Shown piece after piece: positions 25,164 through 34,730 of a DNA stretch of 58,679 nt; the first letter of the stretch is position 1; each line of letters begins with the position of its first letter. The stretch comes from Burkholderia cepacia (GTDB lineage: Bacteria; Pseudomonadota; Gammaproteobacteria; Burkholderiales; Burkholderiaceae), in the NCBI RefSeq assembly GCF_001039005.1, contig NZ_LDWR01000062.1, positions 1 to 58,679 of the forward strand, written 5' to 3'. The notes below the pieces were generated by a model. It worked only from the letters and a program-made list of their open reading frames with translations, made no database searches and was not told the origin of the DNA. The translations under genes and the position numbers were made by a program.

Positions 25164-26075
25164 TTACGCTTCGCCGGCCCGCTCGCGCAGCACGTCGATG
25201 AACGCGCGCAGCTTCGCCGGCACGTGCTTGCGATTCACGTAGTAGAGCCACATCGGCGGCAACGTCCGGCACGCGCCCGGCAGCACCTCGACGAGCGTGC
25301 CGTCGCGCAGGTCCTGCTCGATGCGCTCGCGCATGAACGCAAACGCGATGCCGACACCCGCACGCGCCGCATCGATCACCGCGTCGGCATCGTTCGTCAC
25401 GAACACGCCGTCCGGATCGAGATCGACGTCGCGGCGCCCATCGTGCAGCAGCCACTTGTGCAGGCGCCCGCTCTCCGAAAACCGGAAGCGGATGCAGGCA
25501 TGACGCTCGAGCTCCGTCATCGACGCGGGCACGCCGTACCGCGCCAGATAACCGGGCGACGCAACGAGCGCGCACGACAGCGCGGGCGCGATCCGCACGC
25601 CGATCATGCCCGGCTGCAGCCGGTCGGCGAGGCGGATCCCCGCGTCGAAGCCGTCCTTCGCGATGTCGACCAACTCGTTCTCGTAGCGGATTTCGAGCCG
25701 GACTTTCGGAAAGCGCTCACGGAACGCAGCAAGAATCGGCGCGATCACGAGCGAGCGCGCCAGCGGCAGCGCGGTCACGCGCAACAGCCCGCTCGGCTCG
25801 CTGCGCGCGTCCTTCAGCGCGTCGCGCGCCTGCATGACTTGCCGGTAGGCGGGCTCCGTCTGCTGCCAGTAGCGCTGGCCGGCTTCCGTCAGGCTCACGC
25901 CGCGCGTGCTGCGGTTGAACAGCTTCACGTTCAGCTCGCCCTCGAGCTGCCCGATCGCGAGGCTGACGGCGGCCGGCGTCAAGCCCAGCGCGGCGGCGGC
26001 CCGCGTGAAGTTGCCGGCCGTCGCGACGCTGATGAATACGTGCAGCCCGGCCATCGGATCGCGTCTGCCCATCAT
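25164..26075 (-). CDS. LysR-family transcriptional regulator
   Basis: 303 residues. N-terminal HTH at about 5-65 (ISVATAGNFTRAAAALGLTP, AAVSLAIGQLEGELNVKLFN, RSTRGVSLTEAG) and a LysR substrate domain from about 95 with the CrgA/PA0477-like pattern (RFPKVRLEIRYENELVDIAK, DGFDAGIRLADRL). It is divergent from a GlcG/HbpS-family gene and an SDR, its likely targets; 92 bases separate the starts. The ATG at 26075 is 13 bases after AAGGAG; ATG 26072 or 26054 are also possible. Confidence 0.9.
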   Translation of the reverse strand: MMGRRDPMAGLHVFISVATAGNFTRAAAALGLTPAAVSLAIGQLEGELNVKLFNRSTRGVSLTEAGQRYWQQTEPAYRQVMQARDALKDARSEPSGLLRVTALPLARSLVIAPILAAFRERFPKVRLEIRYENELVDIAKDGFDAGIRLADRLQPGMIGVRIAPALSCALVASPGYLARYGVPASMTELERHACIRFRFSESGRLHKWLLHDGRRDVDLDPDGVFVTNDADAVIDAARAGVGIAFAFMRERIEQDLRDGTLVEVLPGACRTLPPMWLYYVNRKHVPAKLRAFIDVLRERAGEA

Positions 26076-26167
26076 TAAAAAAACTTGAAACTCCTTCGAG
26101 CGGAATGCGGATTCTCCCATATACCGCGACGGCCTACACTGGCCCTGTCGTCCCACCGGAGCCTCGA

Positions 26168-26605
26168 ATGGACCCGCTCACCGCCGCGCTGCCGCTCGCA
26201 GCCGCCCGCCGCACGATCGAAGCCGCGCTCGCGCACGCCGCGTCGCTGCAAGTCGCCGGCGTCGCCATCGCGATCGTCGATGCCGGCGCGAATCTGCTCG
26301 CATTCGTGCGCACCGACGACTGCTTTCTCGGCGCGATCGATCTGGCGCAGCGCAAGGCGCAAACGGCCGTCCGCTTCCGCACATCGACCGGCTCGCTCGG
26401 CGCGATGTCGGGCGACGGCCCGCTGCGCGGCATCGAACACAGTCACGGCGGGCTCGTCACATTCGGCGGCGGCGAACCGCTCGTCGACGACAACGGACGC
26501 TGCGTCGGCGCCATCGGCGTATCGGGCGGCAGCGTCGACGAAGACACCGCGATCGCCCGACATTGCCGCGATCGCTTTCACGCAACGCTCCTCACCACAA
26601 GGTAA
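26168..26605 (+). CDS. GlcG/HbpS-family (heme-binding-like) protein
   Basis: 145 residues of the GlcG/HbpS/PduO C-terminal fold: LAAARRTIEAALAHAASLQV, VAIAIVDAGANLLAFVRTDD, DLAQRKAQTAVRF, and the glycine-rich end LVDDNGRCVGAIGVSGGS with VDEDTAIARHC. Members bind heme or cobalamin or act as chaperone-like accessory proteins; the ligand here is unknown. GGAG is 6 bases before ATG 26168. The next gene, an SDR, begins 4 bases after the stop, so they are an operon, probably controlled by the divergent LysR regulator. No signal peptide, so cytosolic. Confidence 0.86.
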   Translation: MDPLTAALPLAAARRTIEAALAHAASLQVAGVAIAIVDAGANLLAFVRTDDCFLGAIDLAQRKAQTAVRFRTSTGSLGAMSGDGPLRGIEHSHGGLVTFGGGEPLVDDNGRCVGAIGVSGGSVDEDTAIARHCRDRFHATLLTTR

Positions 26606-26609
26606 GCAC

Positions 26610-27386
26610 ATGGCACAGCAACGCATCCTCATCACCGGCGCGGGCACCGGATTCGGCCGCGAAGTCGCGCTGCGGCTCGCCGAACGCGGTCACGACGTGA
26701 CGGCCGGCGTGCGCGTCACGACCGAGATCGACGAACTGGCGGCCGCCGCCGCGCAACGCGGCACCACGCTGCGCGCCATCAAGCTCGACGTCACGTCCGC
26801 GCACGACCGGGCCCGTGCGGCCGAACTCGACATCGACGTGCTCGTGAACAACGCGGGGGTCGGCGAAGCCGGCGCGCTCGTCGACCTGCCGGTCGAGATC
26901 GTGCGCGAGCTGTTCGACGTCAACGTGTTCGGGCCGCTCGAACTGACGCAGCAGATCGCGCGCGGGATGCTCGCGCGCCGGCACGGCAAGATCGTGTTCG
27001 TGTCGTCGATCGCGGGGCTGATCACGGGGCCGTTCACGGGCGCCTATTGCGCGTCGAAGCATGCGGTCGAATCGGTGGCCGAGGCGATGCATGCGGAACT
27101 GGCACCGCACGGTATTCGCGTCGCGGTCGTGAACCCCGGCCCTTACAGCACCGGCTTCAACGACCGGATGATGGAGACGGCGCAGCGCTGGCGCGATCCG
27201 GCCGTCCACACGGTGACGCCCGAGCGGCTGACGTTCCCGCTCGAACAGCACGACCCGGAGGAAATGATCGCGAAGATGGTCGACGTGATCGATAGCGACG
27301 GCGGCGCGTTCCGCAACCTGCTGCCGAAGTCGTCGGAAGCGTTCGTGCGCGCCGAACAGGCGCGTGCGTGGGACCGGCAGCAGTAA
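26610..27386 (+). CDS. Short-chain dehydrogenase/reductase
   Basis: 258 residues, classical SDR. Cofactor motif TGAGTGFGRE at about 9-18, LDVTSAHD, NNAG (VLVNNAGVGEAGAL), catalytic Ser in VFVSSIAGLITG and YxxxK as AYCASKHAVESVAEAMHAEL, then the PGPYSTGFNDRM loop. It is an NAD(P)-dependent oxidoreductase; the substrate is not predictable. Follows the GlcG-like gene after 4 bases with a weak AAGG ribosome site. Normal length, all catalytic residues present. Confidence 0.92.
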   Translation: MAQQRILITGAGTGFGREVALRLAERGHDVTAGVRVTTEIDELAAAAAQRGTTLRAIKLDVTSAHDRARAAELDIDVLVNNAGVGEAGALVDLPVEIVRELFDVNVFGPLELTQQIARGMLARRHGKIVFVSSIAGLITGPFTGAYCASKHAVESVAEAMHAELAPHGIRVAVVNPGPYSTGFNDRMMETAQRWRDPAVHTVTPERLTFPLEQHDPEEMIAKMVDVIDSDGGAFRNLLPKSSEAFVRAEQARAWDRQQ

Positions 27387-27390
27387 CGCA

Positions 27391-27464
27391 AGCCGGCGGC
27401 GGCCGACGGGTCACACCGCATCCGCCGTCGACTGCCATGCCGGCAGCCCGGACCGCCGCCGGCT
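27391..27464. terminator. Inverted repeat between convergent genes
   Basis: Twelve-base arms AGCCGGCGGCGG (27391-27402) and its complement (27453-27464) with a 50-base internal region, between the convergent SDR and nitrate reductase genes. Possibly a shared terminator or a mRNA-protecting hairpin. There is no T-run, so this is tentative. Confidence 0.35.
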
Positions 27465-27524
27465 GGCCGGCCACCGTGCCGGACCAGCAAGCCGGCGGGC
27501 CGCGTCAAGCCGCTCCGCCTGCGG

Positions 27525-30500
27525 TCAGTACACGTCCCGCATGTAGCGCCGCGCCTTCGCGAGCCGCGCGACGTAGTCGTTCGCGTCGTCGTCCGACATG
27601 CCGCCGTGCTCGGCGACGACCGCCTTCAGCGCCGCATCGACGTCCTTGGCCATCCGCGCGGCGTCGCCGCACACATAGAAGTGCGCGCCTTCCTCCAGCC
27701 ACGCGAACAGCTCGGCGCCCTGCTCGCGCATCCGGTCCTGCACGTAGATCTTGTCGGCCTGGTCGCGCGAGAACGCGAGATCGAGCCGCGTCAGGAAACC
27801 GCTGTCGTGCATCGCGCCGAGTTCGTCGCCGTAGTAGAAATCGGTCTGCGCGTGCTGCTCGCCGAAGAACAGCCAGTTGCGCCCGCGCGCGCCGCGCGCC
27901 TGCCGCTCGTGCAGGAAGCCGCGGAACGGCGCGACGCCGGTGCCCGGGCCGACCATCACGATCGGCACGTCGCCGTTCACCGGCGGCCGGAAATGCGCGG
28001 ACTTCTGCACGAACACGGGCACGCGGCCGTCGTCCGCGCGATCGGCTAGGAAAGTCGACGCGACGCCTTTGCGTGCACGCCGGCCGTTGTGGTAACGCAC
28101 GGCCGACACGGTCAGGTGGACCTCGCCCTGGTGCGCGCTCGGGCTCGACGCGATCGAATAGAGACGCGGCTGCATCCGCTTCAACATCCCGACCAGCTCC
28201 GTGCCCGACAGCTCGACCGGAAACTCGTGCAGCACATCCGCAAGCTGTTGTCCCCACAACCATTGCTTCAGGTCGCTCTTGCGGTCGTCGCCGAGCAGCG
28301 ACTTCAGCGCGCCGTTCGCGCTGCGCGACGCGATCAACGCGAGCGTGTCCGGATGCGGGCGCGTAATGTCGAAATGGCGCGCGAGCGCATCGCCGAGCCG
28401 CACGTCGCCGACGCCCGCGATGGACACGGGTGCATCGGCCTTCAGTGCGGTGACGGACAGCAGCTCGTCGACCAGCTCCGGGCAGTTGGTCGGCCACACG
28501 CCGAGCGCGTCGCCGGTTTCGTATTCGAGGTTCGCGCCTTCGGTCGACAGCGACACATAACGCGTGTCCTTCGCGGCACCCGGACGATTGAGCCGCAGGT
28601 TCGCGACGAGCTTCGACGGCGCCGGATGCGCCTTCGTCGGCAGCAGCCCCGACGGGCTCATCCCGCCGGTCGGCACCGCGTGCAGCGCGGCGTCCGCCTC
28701 CTTGATCCGCGCGACGACGCGTTCGAGCCACTGGTCGGCATCGCGCTGGAATTCGACGTCGCAATCGACGCGCGCACACAGGCGCGCCGCGCCGAGTTCC
28801 GCGAGCCGCGCATCGAGCCGGCGGCCGTGGCCGCAGAACTGGTCGTAGTTGCGATCGCCGAACGCGAGCACCGCGAAGTGCACGCCGTCGAGGCGCGCGG
28901 CACTGCCGGCCTGCAGCGCGTCCCAGAACTCGGTGCCGTTGTCGGGCGCATCGCCGTCGCCGAACGTGCTCGTCATCAGCAGCACGTATTGCGCGCCGGC
29001 AAGCGACGCGATCGGATAGTCGGACATGCACGCGGTGCGGATCTCGAAACCCGCGTTCATCAACTGCGTCGCGTAGTCCTCGGTCAGCGATTCGATGTTG
29101 CCCGTCTGCGATGCCCACAGCAGCACGACCTTCGGGCGCGTGCGCACGATGCGCACGCCGCCGGCGGCGTCGGCCGGCTGGGCCGGCGTTGCGGCATCCA
29201 GCGCGTGTGCGTGCGCGGGCGCCGAGCGGCTGAACAGGCCGGCGAGCATCCCGTCGAGCCAGAACCGCACCGGCGGCGCGAGCGGCGCGCCGGCCGGCAG
29301 CACGGGCACGCTGCCCTCGCGCCGGCCCGCGCTCGCCTTCAACCCGCTGACGAGTCCGGCCACATACAGCCGCTCGGTGTCGGTCAGCGGCGGCGGCGCG
29401 AGGTCGGCGACGCCGAGCGCGGCCGCGAAAGTGTCGATGTCTGCCATGTCGGATTCCTGTGAAGCAGTGGCCTGCACCATTGCCGGCGCGGGCCGCGCGT
29501 CGTCGGCGCATGCATCGGATTGCGCCGTGCCGTCGTCATCGGACGCGAACGCATCGGTCTCGACGCGCCGCAGCGCGACCGCGCAATATTTCAGTTCGGG
29601 TTGCTGCGATTCGGGATCGATCGCGTCGTTCGTCACCGCGTTGATGCACAGGTCGTCGCCGTACACGTCGTTCCAGTGCATCGGCGCGAAGCAGTTGCCG
29701 CGCTGCACGCGCTTGGTGACGACGGCCGGCAGCACCGCGCGGCCGCGCGCCGAACGGATTTCGACGCTGTCCTTCGCGGCGATGCCGAGCGCGCTCGCGT
29801 CGTCCGGATGAAGCTCGACGAACGGGCGCGGGTTCAGCTTGTTCAGCATCGCGACCTTGCCGGTCTTCGTCATCGTGTGCCATTGATGCTGCAGCCGCCC
29901 GGTGTTCAGCACGATCGGGAACGTGTCGTCGGGCAGCTCGGCCGGATCGACATGCGGCCGCGCGAAGAAGCGCGCCTTGCCCGACGGCGTCGGGAACGCA
30001 ATGCGCGGCGCGGCGCTCTCGTCGGCCGCCGTGCGCGGCGTCTGGCTCACGCCGTCATTCAGGTAGCGGATCGGGTGCCGCTCGCGCGCGGTGCCCGGTG
30101 CGACCGGCCACTGCACGGGCCCGTCGCGTAGCGCCGCGTGGCTCGCGCCGCGCAGGTCGTAGCCGGTCGCCGGATTCGAGAAACGGACGATCTCGTCGAA
30201 CACGTCGGCCGCCGACGCATAGTCGAACGCATCGCCGAAGCCCATCGCGCGCGCGACTTCCGCGACGATGCGCCAGTCGGGCAGCGCATCGCCGGGCGGC
30301 GCGACGGCGGCGCGCATCAGCGTCATGTTGCGTTCGGAGTTGACCATCACGCCGTCGCCCTCGGCCCACAGCGCGCCGGGCAGCAGGATGTCCGCGTAGC
30401 GGTTGGTCTCGGTGTCGAGGAACGCGTCCTGCGCGATCACGAGCTCGGCGGCCTGCAAGCCGGCGATCACGTTCTGCCGGTTCGGCACGGTCGCGACCGG

Positions 30501-31712
30501 GTTCGTGCAGACGATCCAGCATGCCTTGATGTCGCCGGCCGCCATCCGCGAGAACAGGTCGACCGTCCCCTGCCCCGTCTCCTTGCGCAGCGTGCCGGCC
30601 GGCACGCGCCACAGGTTCTCGACGAAGCGCCGGTCGTCGTCGGACAGCACCGAGCGCTGGCCCGGCAGCCCCGCGCCCATGTAGCCCATCTCGCGCCCGC
30701 CCATCGCGTTCGGCTGGCCGGTCAGCGAGAACGGCCCGCTGCCGGGGCGGCAGATGCGGCCGGTCGCGAGGTGCAGGTTGCAGATCGCGTTGGTGTTCCA
30801 CACGCCGTGCGTGCTCTGGTTGAGCCCCATCGTCCAGCAGCTCATCCACTCCGGTGCGTCGCCGATCCATTGCGCGGCCGTGCGCAGGTCGGCTTCCGCG
30901 AGCCCCGTGATCGCCGCGACGCGCTCGGGCGTGTAGTCGGCGAGAAACGCGGGCATCGCGTCCCAGCCTTCGGTGTACGCGTCGATGAACGCGCCGTCGG
31001 TGCGGCCGTTCGCATGCAGCAGGTGCAGCAGCCCGTTCGTCAGCGCGAGATCGGTGCCGGGCCGGATCTGCAGGAACAGGTCGGCCTTGTCGGCCGTGCC
31101 GGTGCGGCGCGGATCGACGACGATCAGCTTCGCGCCGGCCTTCACGCGATCCATCATCCGCAGGAACAGGATCGGGTGGCAATCGGCCATGTTCGCGCCG
31201 ATCACGAAAAACAGGTTCGCGCGATCGAAGTCCTGGTACGACCCGGGCGGGCCGTCCGCGCCGAGCGACTGCTTGTAGCCGGTGCTCGCGCTCGCCATGC
31301 AGAGGCGCGAGTTCGACTCGATGTTGTTGGTGCCGACGAAGCCCTTCGCGAGCTTGTTGACGAGGTACTGCGCCTCGATCGACATCTGCCCCGACACGTA
31401 GAACGACAGCGCGTCGGGGCCGTGCGTATCGAGCACCGCGCGCAGGCGGCGCGCGGTCTCGGCGATCGCGTCGCGGGCCGGCAGCGGCACGAGGTCGTCC
31501 TCGCGCGCGCGGCGCACGAACGCGCGGTCGAGCCGCCCCGAGCGGCGCAGCGCGACGTGCGCCGACGAACCCTTCGTGCACAGCCGCCCGAAGTTGGTCG
31601 GATGGTCGGCGTCGCCGGACACCTTGACGACCTCGCCCTCCTCGACGTGCAGCACCATGCCGCAGCCGACGCCGCAGTACGGGCACACGCTCTTGACGGG
31701 GGTGGCGGTCAT
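27525..31712 (-). CDS. nasA: Assimilatory nitrate reductase fused to sulfite-reductase-type flavoprotein
   Basis: 1395 residues. The N-terminal 750 or so are the molybdopterin nitrate reductase: [4Fe-4S] ligands in SVCPYCGVGCGMVLHV and GRLCTKG, then ESNSRLCMASA, GANMADCHPILFLRMM and the dinucleotide-binding end with FAPMHWNDVYGDDLCINAVT. After a linker comes a CysJ-like part: flavodoxin (VVLLWASQTGNIESLTEDYA), FAD domain (RLYSIASSPSAHQGEVHLTV) and NADPH end (VMVGPGTGVAPFRGFLHERQ, YVCGDAARMAKDVDAAL). One chain can thus carry electrons from NAD(P)H to nitrate in the cytosol. Last gene of narK-nirB-nirD-nasA; starts 16 bases after nirD. ATG 31712 has GGAG 7 bases upstream; a 9-residue extension to 31739 has none. 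Confidence 0.93.
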   Translation of the reverse strand: MTATPVKSVCPYCGVGCGMVLHVEEGEVVKVSGDADHPTNFGRLCTKGSSAHVALRRSGRLDRAFVRRAREDDLVPLPARDAIAETARRLRAVLDTHGPDALSFYVSGQMSIEAQYLVNKLAKGFVGTNNIESNSRLCMASASTGYKQSLGADGPPGSYQDFDRANLFFVIGANMADCHPILFLRMMDRVKAGAKLIVVDPRRTGTADKADLFLQIRPGTDLALTNGLLHLLHANGRTDGAFIDAYTEGWDAMPAFLADYTPERVAAITGLAEADLRTAAQWIGDAPEWMSCWTMGLNQSTHGVWNTNAICNLHLATGRICRPGSGPFSLTGQPNAMGGREMGYMGAGLPGQRSVLSDDDRRFVENLWRVPAGTLRKETGQGTVDLFSRMAAGDIKACWIVCTNPVATVPNRQNVIAGLQAAELVIAQDAFLDTETNRYADILLPGALWAEGDGVMVNSERNMTLMRAAVAPPGDALPDWRIVAEVARAMGFGDAFDYASAADVFDEIVRFSNPATGYDLRGASHAALRDGPVQWPVAPGTARERHPIRYLNDGVSQTPRTAADESAAPRIAFPTPSGKARFFARPHVDPAELPDDTFPIVLNTGRLQHQWHTMTKTGKVAMLNKLNPRPFVELHPDDASALGIAAKDSVEIRSARGRAVLPAVVTKRVQRGNCFAPMHWNDVYGDDLCINAVTNDAIDPESQQPELKYCAVALRRVETDAFASDDDGTAQSDACADDARPAPAMVQATASQESDMADIDTFAAALGVADLAPPPLTDTERLYVAGLVSGLKASAGRREGSVPVLPAGAPLAPPVRFWLDGMLAGLFSRSAPAHAHALDAATPAQPADAAGGVRIVRTRPKVVLLWASQTGNIESLTEDYATQLMNAGFEIRTACMSDYPIASLAGAQYVLLMTSTFGDGDAPDNGTEFWDALQAGSAARLDGVHFAVLAFGDRNYDQFCGHGRRLDARLAELGAARLCARVDCDVEFQRDADQWLERVVARIKEADAALHAVPTGGMSPSGLLPTKAHPAPSKLVANLRLNRPGAAKDTRYVSLSTEGANLEYETGDALGVWPTNCPELVDELLSVTALKADAPVSIAGVGDVRLGDALARHFDITRPHPDTLALIASRSANGALKSLLGDDRKSDLKQWLWGQQLADVLHEFPVELSGTELVGMLKRMQPRLYSIASSPSAHQGEVHLTVSAVRYHNGRRARKGVASTFLADRADDGRVPVFVQKSAHFRPPVNGDVPIVMVGPGTGVAPFRGFLHERQARGARGRNWLFFGEQHAQTDFYYGDELGAMHDSGFLTRLDLAFSRDQADKIYVQDRMREQGAELFAWLEEGAHFYVCGDAARMAKDVDAALKAVVAEHGGMSDDDANDYVARLAKARRYMRDVY

Positions 31713-31728
31713 GCGCGCTCCGGGACGG

Positions 31729-32073
31729 TCAGGCCGCAATCCACACGAAGCCGTCCTCGACCCGCGACGGATACGCGCTCACCGACTGCTCGGGCGCTTC
31801 GAGGCATTCGCCGGTGCGCAGGTCGAAATGCTGCTTGTACAGCGGCGACGCAACGACGACGCGCTCGCCGAGGCTGCCGATCAGCCCGCGCGACATCACG
31901 GCCGCCTGCGATACGGGGTCGACGTTGTCGATCGCGAACACGCCGCCGTCGGCATGCGCGACGTGAAACACCGCGACCTGCTCGCCGTTGACGAGCGCGC
32001 ACACGCCGGTGTTCGGCACGATGTCGTCGAGCGGGCACACACGGGTCCAGGACAGGGGAAGACGATCGTTCAT
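31729..32073 (-). CDS. nirD: Nitrite reductase small subunit
   Basis: 114 residues of the NirD family: WTRVCPLDDIVPNTGVCALV, QVAVFHVAHADGGVFAIDNV, DPVSQAAVMSRGLIG and ASPLYKQHFDLRTGECLE. It has the Rieske-like fold but, as usual for NirD, lacks the Cys/His cluster ligands. It partners NirB in NADH-dependent nitrite reduction to ammonia. AAGGAG precedes ATG 32073 by 7 bases. It lies 38 bases after nirB and 16 before nasA. Confidence 0.93.
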   Translation of the reverse strand: MNDRLPLSWTRVCPLDDIVPNTGVCALVNGEQVAVFHVAHADGGVFAIDNVDPVSQAAVMSRGLIGSLGERVVVASPLYKQHFDLRTGECLEAPEQSVSAYPSRVEDGFVWIAA

Positions 32074-32111
32074 GATGGGCTCCTTGGAAAAGACGCTGGT
32101 GTCGGTCAGGG

Positions 32112-34709
32112 TCAGGCGGTTGCGGATTCGGTGACGGCTTGCGGCGCGATTTCCGTGACGACGGGAATCGTCACCGGCTTGCCGCGCACGCGTTCGTCGG
32201 GCGTCGCGGGACGGATCTGGCCGCGCGTCTCGACGAATTCGATGTTCGCGTCCGGCGCATCGCTGTTCACGAAGTGGCGGAAGCGCTTGCGCGTGTCGGG
32301 ATCGGTAACGGCCTTCTTCCATTCGCACTCGTAGGTGTCGACCACGTGCTGCATGTCGGCTTCGAGTTCGGCCGCGATCCCGAGCTTGTCGTGCACGACG
32401 ACGTCGGTCAGGTAGTCGAGGCCGCCTTCGAGGTTGTCGCGCCACACGCTCGTGCGCTGCAGGCGGTCGGCCGTGCGCACGTAGAACATCAGGAAGCGAT
32501 CGATGTAGCGGACCAGCGTCGCGCGATCGAGGTCAGACGCGAGCAGTTCCGCGTGGCGCGGCTTCATCCCGCCGTTGCCGCACACGTACAGGTTCCAGCC
32601 CTTCTCGGTCGCGATGATCCCGACGTCCTTGCCCTGCGCTTCCGCACACTCGCGTGTGCAGCCCGACACGCCGAACTTGATCTTGTGCGGCGCGCGCAGC
32701 CCCTTGTAGCGGTTCTCGAGGTCGATCGCGAGACCGACCGAATCGTCGACGCCGTAGCGGCACCACGTCGAGCCGACGCACGACTTCACGGTACGCAGCG
32801 CCTTGCCGTACGCATGCCCCGATTCGAAGCCGGCCGCGATCAACTCTTCCCAGATCGACGGCAGCTGCTCGACGCGCGCGCCGAACAGGTCGACGCGCTG
32901 GCCGCCCGTGATCTTCGTGTAGAGCCCGTACTTCCGCGCGACCTGGCCGACCGCGATCAGCCCTTCGGGCGTGACCTCGCCGCCCGGCATGCGCGGCACC
33001 ACCGAATACGTGCCGTCGCGCTGGATGTTCGCGAGGTAGTAGTCGTTCGAATCCTGCAGCCCGGCATGTTCCTTCTTCAGCACGAACTCGTTGAAGCACG
33101 ACGCGAGGATGCCCGCGACGGCCGGCTTGCACACGTCGCAGCCGAGCCCTTGGCCGTGCTTCGCGAGCAGTTCGGCGAACGTCGTGATGCCTTCGACGCG
33201 GATCAGGTGGAACAGCTCCTGGCGCGAATGCGGGAAGTGCTCGCACAGATGGTTGTTGACCGCGAGGCCCTGCTTCGTCATCTCGGCCTTCATGATCTGC
33301 GTGACGAGCGGCACGCAGCCGCCGCACGACGTGCCGGCGCCCGTGCACGATTTCAGCGCGCCGAGGCTCGTCGCGCCATCGGCCACCGCCGCGCAGATCT
33401 GCGACTTCGACACGTTGTTGCACGAGCAGATCTGCGCGGCCGCGGGCAGCGCGTCGACGCCGATCGCCGGCTTCGCGACGCCGTCCGACGACGGCAGGAT
33501 CAGGAATTCCGGGGATTCGGGCAGCTCGATGCGGTTCAGCATCATCTGCAGCAGCGTGCCGTATTCGGCCGCGTCGCCGACCATCACCGCGCCGTGCAGG
33601 AACTTGCCGCAGTCGGACACCACGAGCTTCTTGTAGACCTGGCGGCGTTCGTCCGCGTACTGGTACGTGCGGCTGCCGGCCGTCGTGCCGTGCGCGTCGC
33701 CGATGCTCGCGACGTCGACGCCCATCAGCTTCAGCTTAGTGCTCATGTCGGCGCCCGCGAACGCGGCCGCGCCCGTCTCGTCGGCGCTGCCGGCGAGCTG
33801 CTTCGCGACCACGCGCGCCATGTCGTAACCGGGCGCCACGAGGCCGTACACCATGCCGTTCCATGCCGCGCATTCGCCGATCGCGTAGATGTCGGCGTCG
33901 CTGGTGCGGCATGCGTCGTCGATCGCGACGCCGCCGCGCGGGCCGGTTTCGAGCCCGCAGGCGCGCGCCAGTTCGTCGCGTGCGCGAATGCCGGCGGAGA
34001 ACACGATCATGTCGGCGTCGAGGTGGGTGCCGTCGGCGAACGCCATCCGGTGCGTGCCTGCCTCGCCGTCGACGATCTCGAGCGTGTTCTTGCCCGTATG
34101 CACGGTCACGCCGAGCGCCTCGATCTTCGCGCGCAGCATCCGGCCGCCGCCGTCGTCGACCTGCACGGCCATCAGCCGCGGCGCGAATTCCACGACGTGC
34201 GTGTCGAGCCCCATGTCGCGCAACGCCTTCGCGCATTCGAGGCCGAGCAGCCCGCCGCCGACCACGACACCGCGCTTCGCGTGCGTGCCGCATGCCTGCA
34301 TCGCTTCGAGATCCTCGATCGTCCGGTACACGAAGCAGCCCGCGCGATCGTGCCCCGGCATCGGCGGCACGAACGGGCGCGAACCCGTCGCGAGCACCAG
34401 CTTGTCGTACGCGAGCGTTTCGCCCGACGCGAGCGTGACCGTATGCGCGGCGCGGTCGATCGACGCGACGCATGCGTTCAGGCGCAGGTCGAACTGCGGA
34501 TGACGCTCGAAGAAGCCGGGTTCGACGAGCGACAGGTCGTCCGCCGACTTGCCCGCGAAGAATTCCGACAGGTGCACGCGATCGTAGGCCGGGCGCGGTT
34601 CCTCGCCGAGCACGGTGACCTGCAGTGCGCCCGCCGCGCCCGCTTCCGCCGCGACGCATTCGAGGAGCTTGTGGCCGACCATGCCGTGGCCGATGACGAT
34701 GAGTTTCAT
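32112..34709 (-). CDS. nirB: NADH-dependent nitrite reductase large subunit
   Basis: 865 residues. Order: pyridine nucleotide-disulfide FAD/NAD domains (LIVIGHGMVGHKLLE; VVVGGGLLGLECAKAL), BFD-like [2Fe-2S] region (AAQICSCNNVSKSQICAAV; CTGAGTSCGGCVPLV), then the two siroheme/[4Fe-4S] halves with C-x5-C (CVGSTWCRYG) and C-x3-C (GVSGCTRECAEAQG). It reduces nitrite to ammonium in the cytosol. Full family length. Second gene of the nas operon, 21 bases after the transporter. Siroheme would be supplied with help of the divergent cobA gene. Confidence 0.96.
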   Translation of the reverse strand: MKLIVIGHGMVGHKLLECVAAEAGAAGALQVTVLGEEPRPAYDRVHLSEFFAGKSADDLSLVEPGFFERHPQFDLRLNACVASIDRAAHTVTLASGETLAYDKLVLATGSRPFVPPMPGHDRAGCFVYRTIEDLEAMQACGTHAKRGVVVGGGLLGLECAKALRDMGLDTHVVEFAPRLMAVQVDDGGGRMLRAKIEALGVTVHTGKNTLEIVDGEAGTHRMAFADGTHLDADMIVFSAGIRARDELARACGLETGPRGGVAIDDACRTSDADIYAIGECAAWNGMVYGLVAPGYDMARVVAKQLAGSADETGAAAFAGADMSTKLKLMGVDVASIGDAHGTTAGSRTYQYADERRQVYKKLVVSDCGKFLHGAVMVGDAAEYGTLLQMMLNRIELPESPEFLILPSSDGVAKPAIGVDALPAAAQICSCNNVSKSQICAAVADGATSLGALKSCTGAGTSCGGCVPLVTQIMKAEMTKQGLAVNNHLCEHFPHSRQELFHLIRVEGITTFAELLAKHGQGLGCDVCKPAVAGILASCFNEFVLKKEHAGLQDSNDYYLANIQRDGTYSVVPRMPGGEVTPEGLIAVGQVARKYGLYTKITGGQRVDLFGARVEQLPSIWEELIAAGFESGHAYGKALRTVKSCVGSTWCRYGVDDSVGLAIDLENRYKGLRAPHKIKFGVSGCTRECAEAQGKDVGIIATEKGWNLYVCGNGGMKPRHAELLASDLDRATLVRYIDRFLMFYVRTADRLQRTSVWRDNLEGGLDYLTDVVVHDKLGIAAELEADMQHVVDTYECEWKKAVTDPDTRKRFRHFVNSDAPDANIEFVETRGQIRPATPDERVRGKPVTIPVVTEIAPQAVTESATA

Positions 34710-34730
34710 GATGACGTTTCCTTCGGTCGA

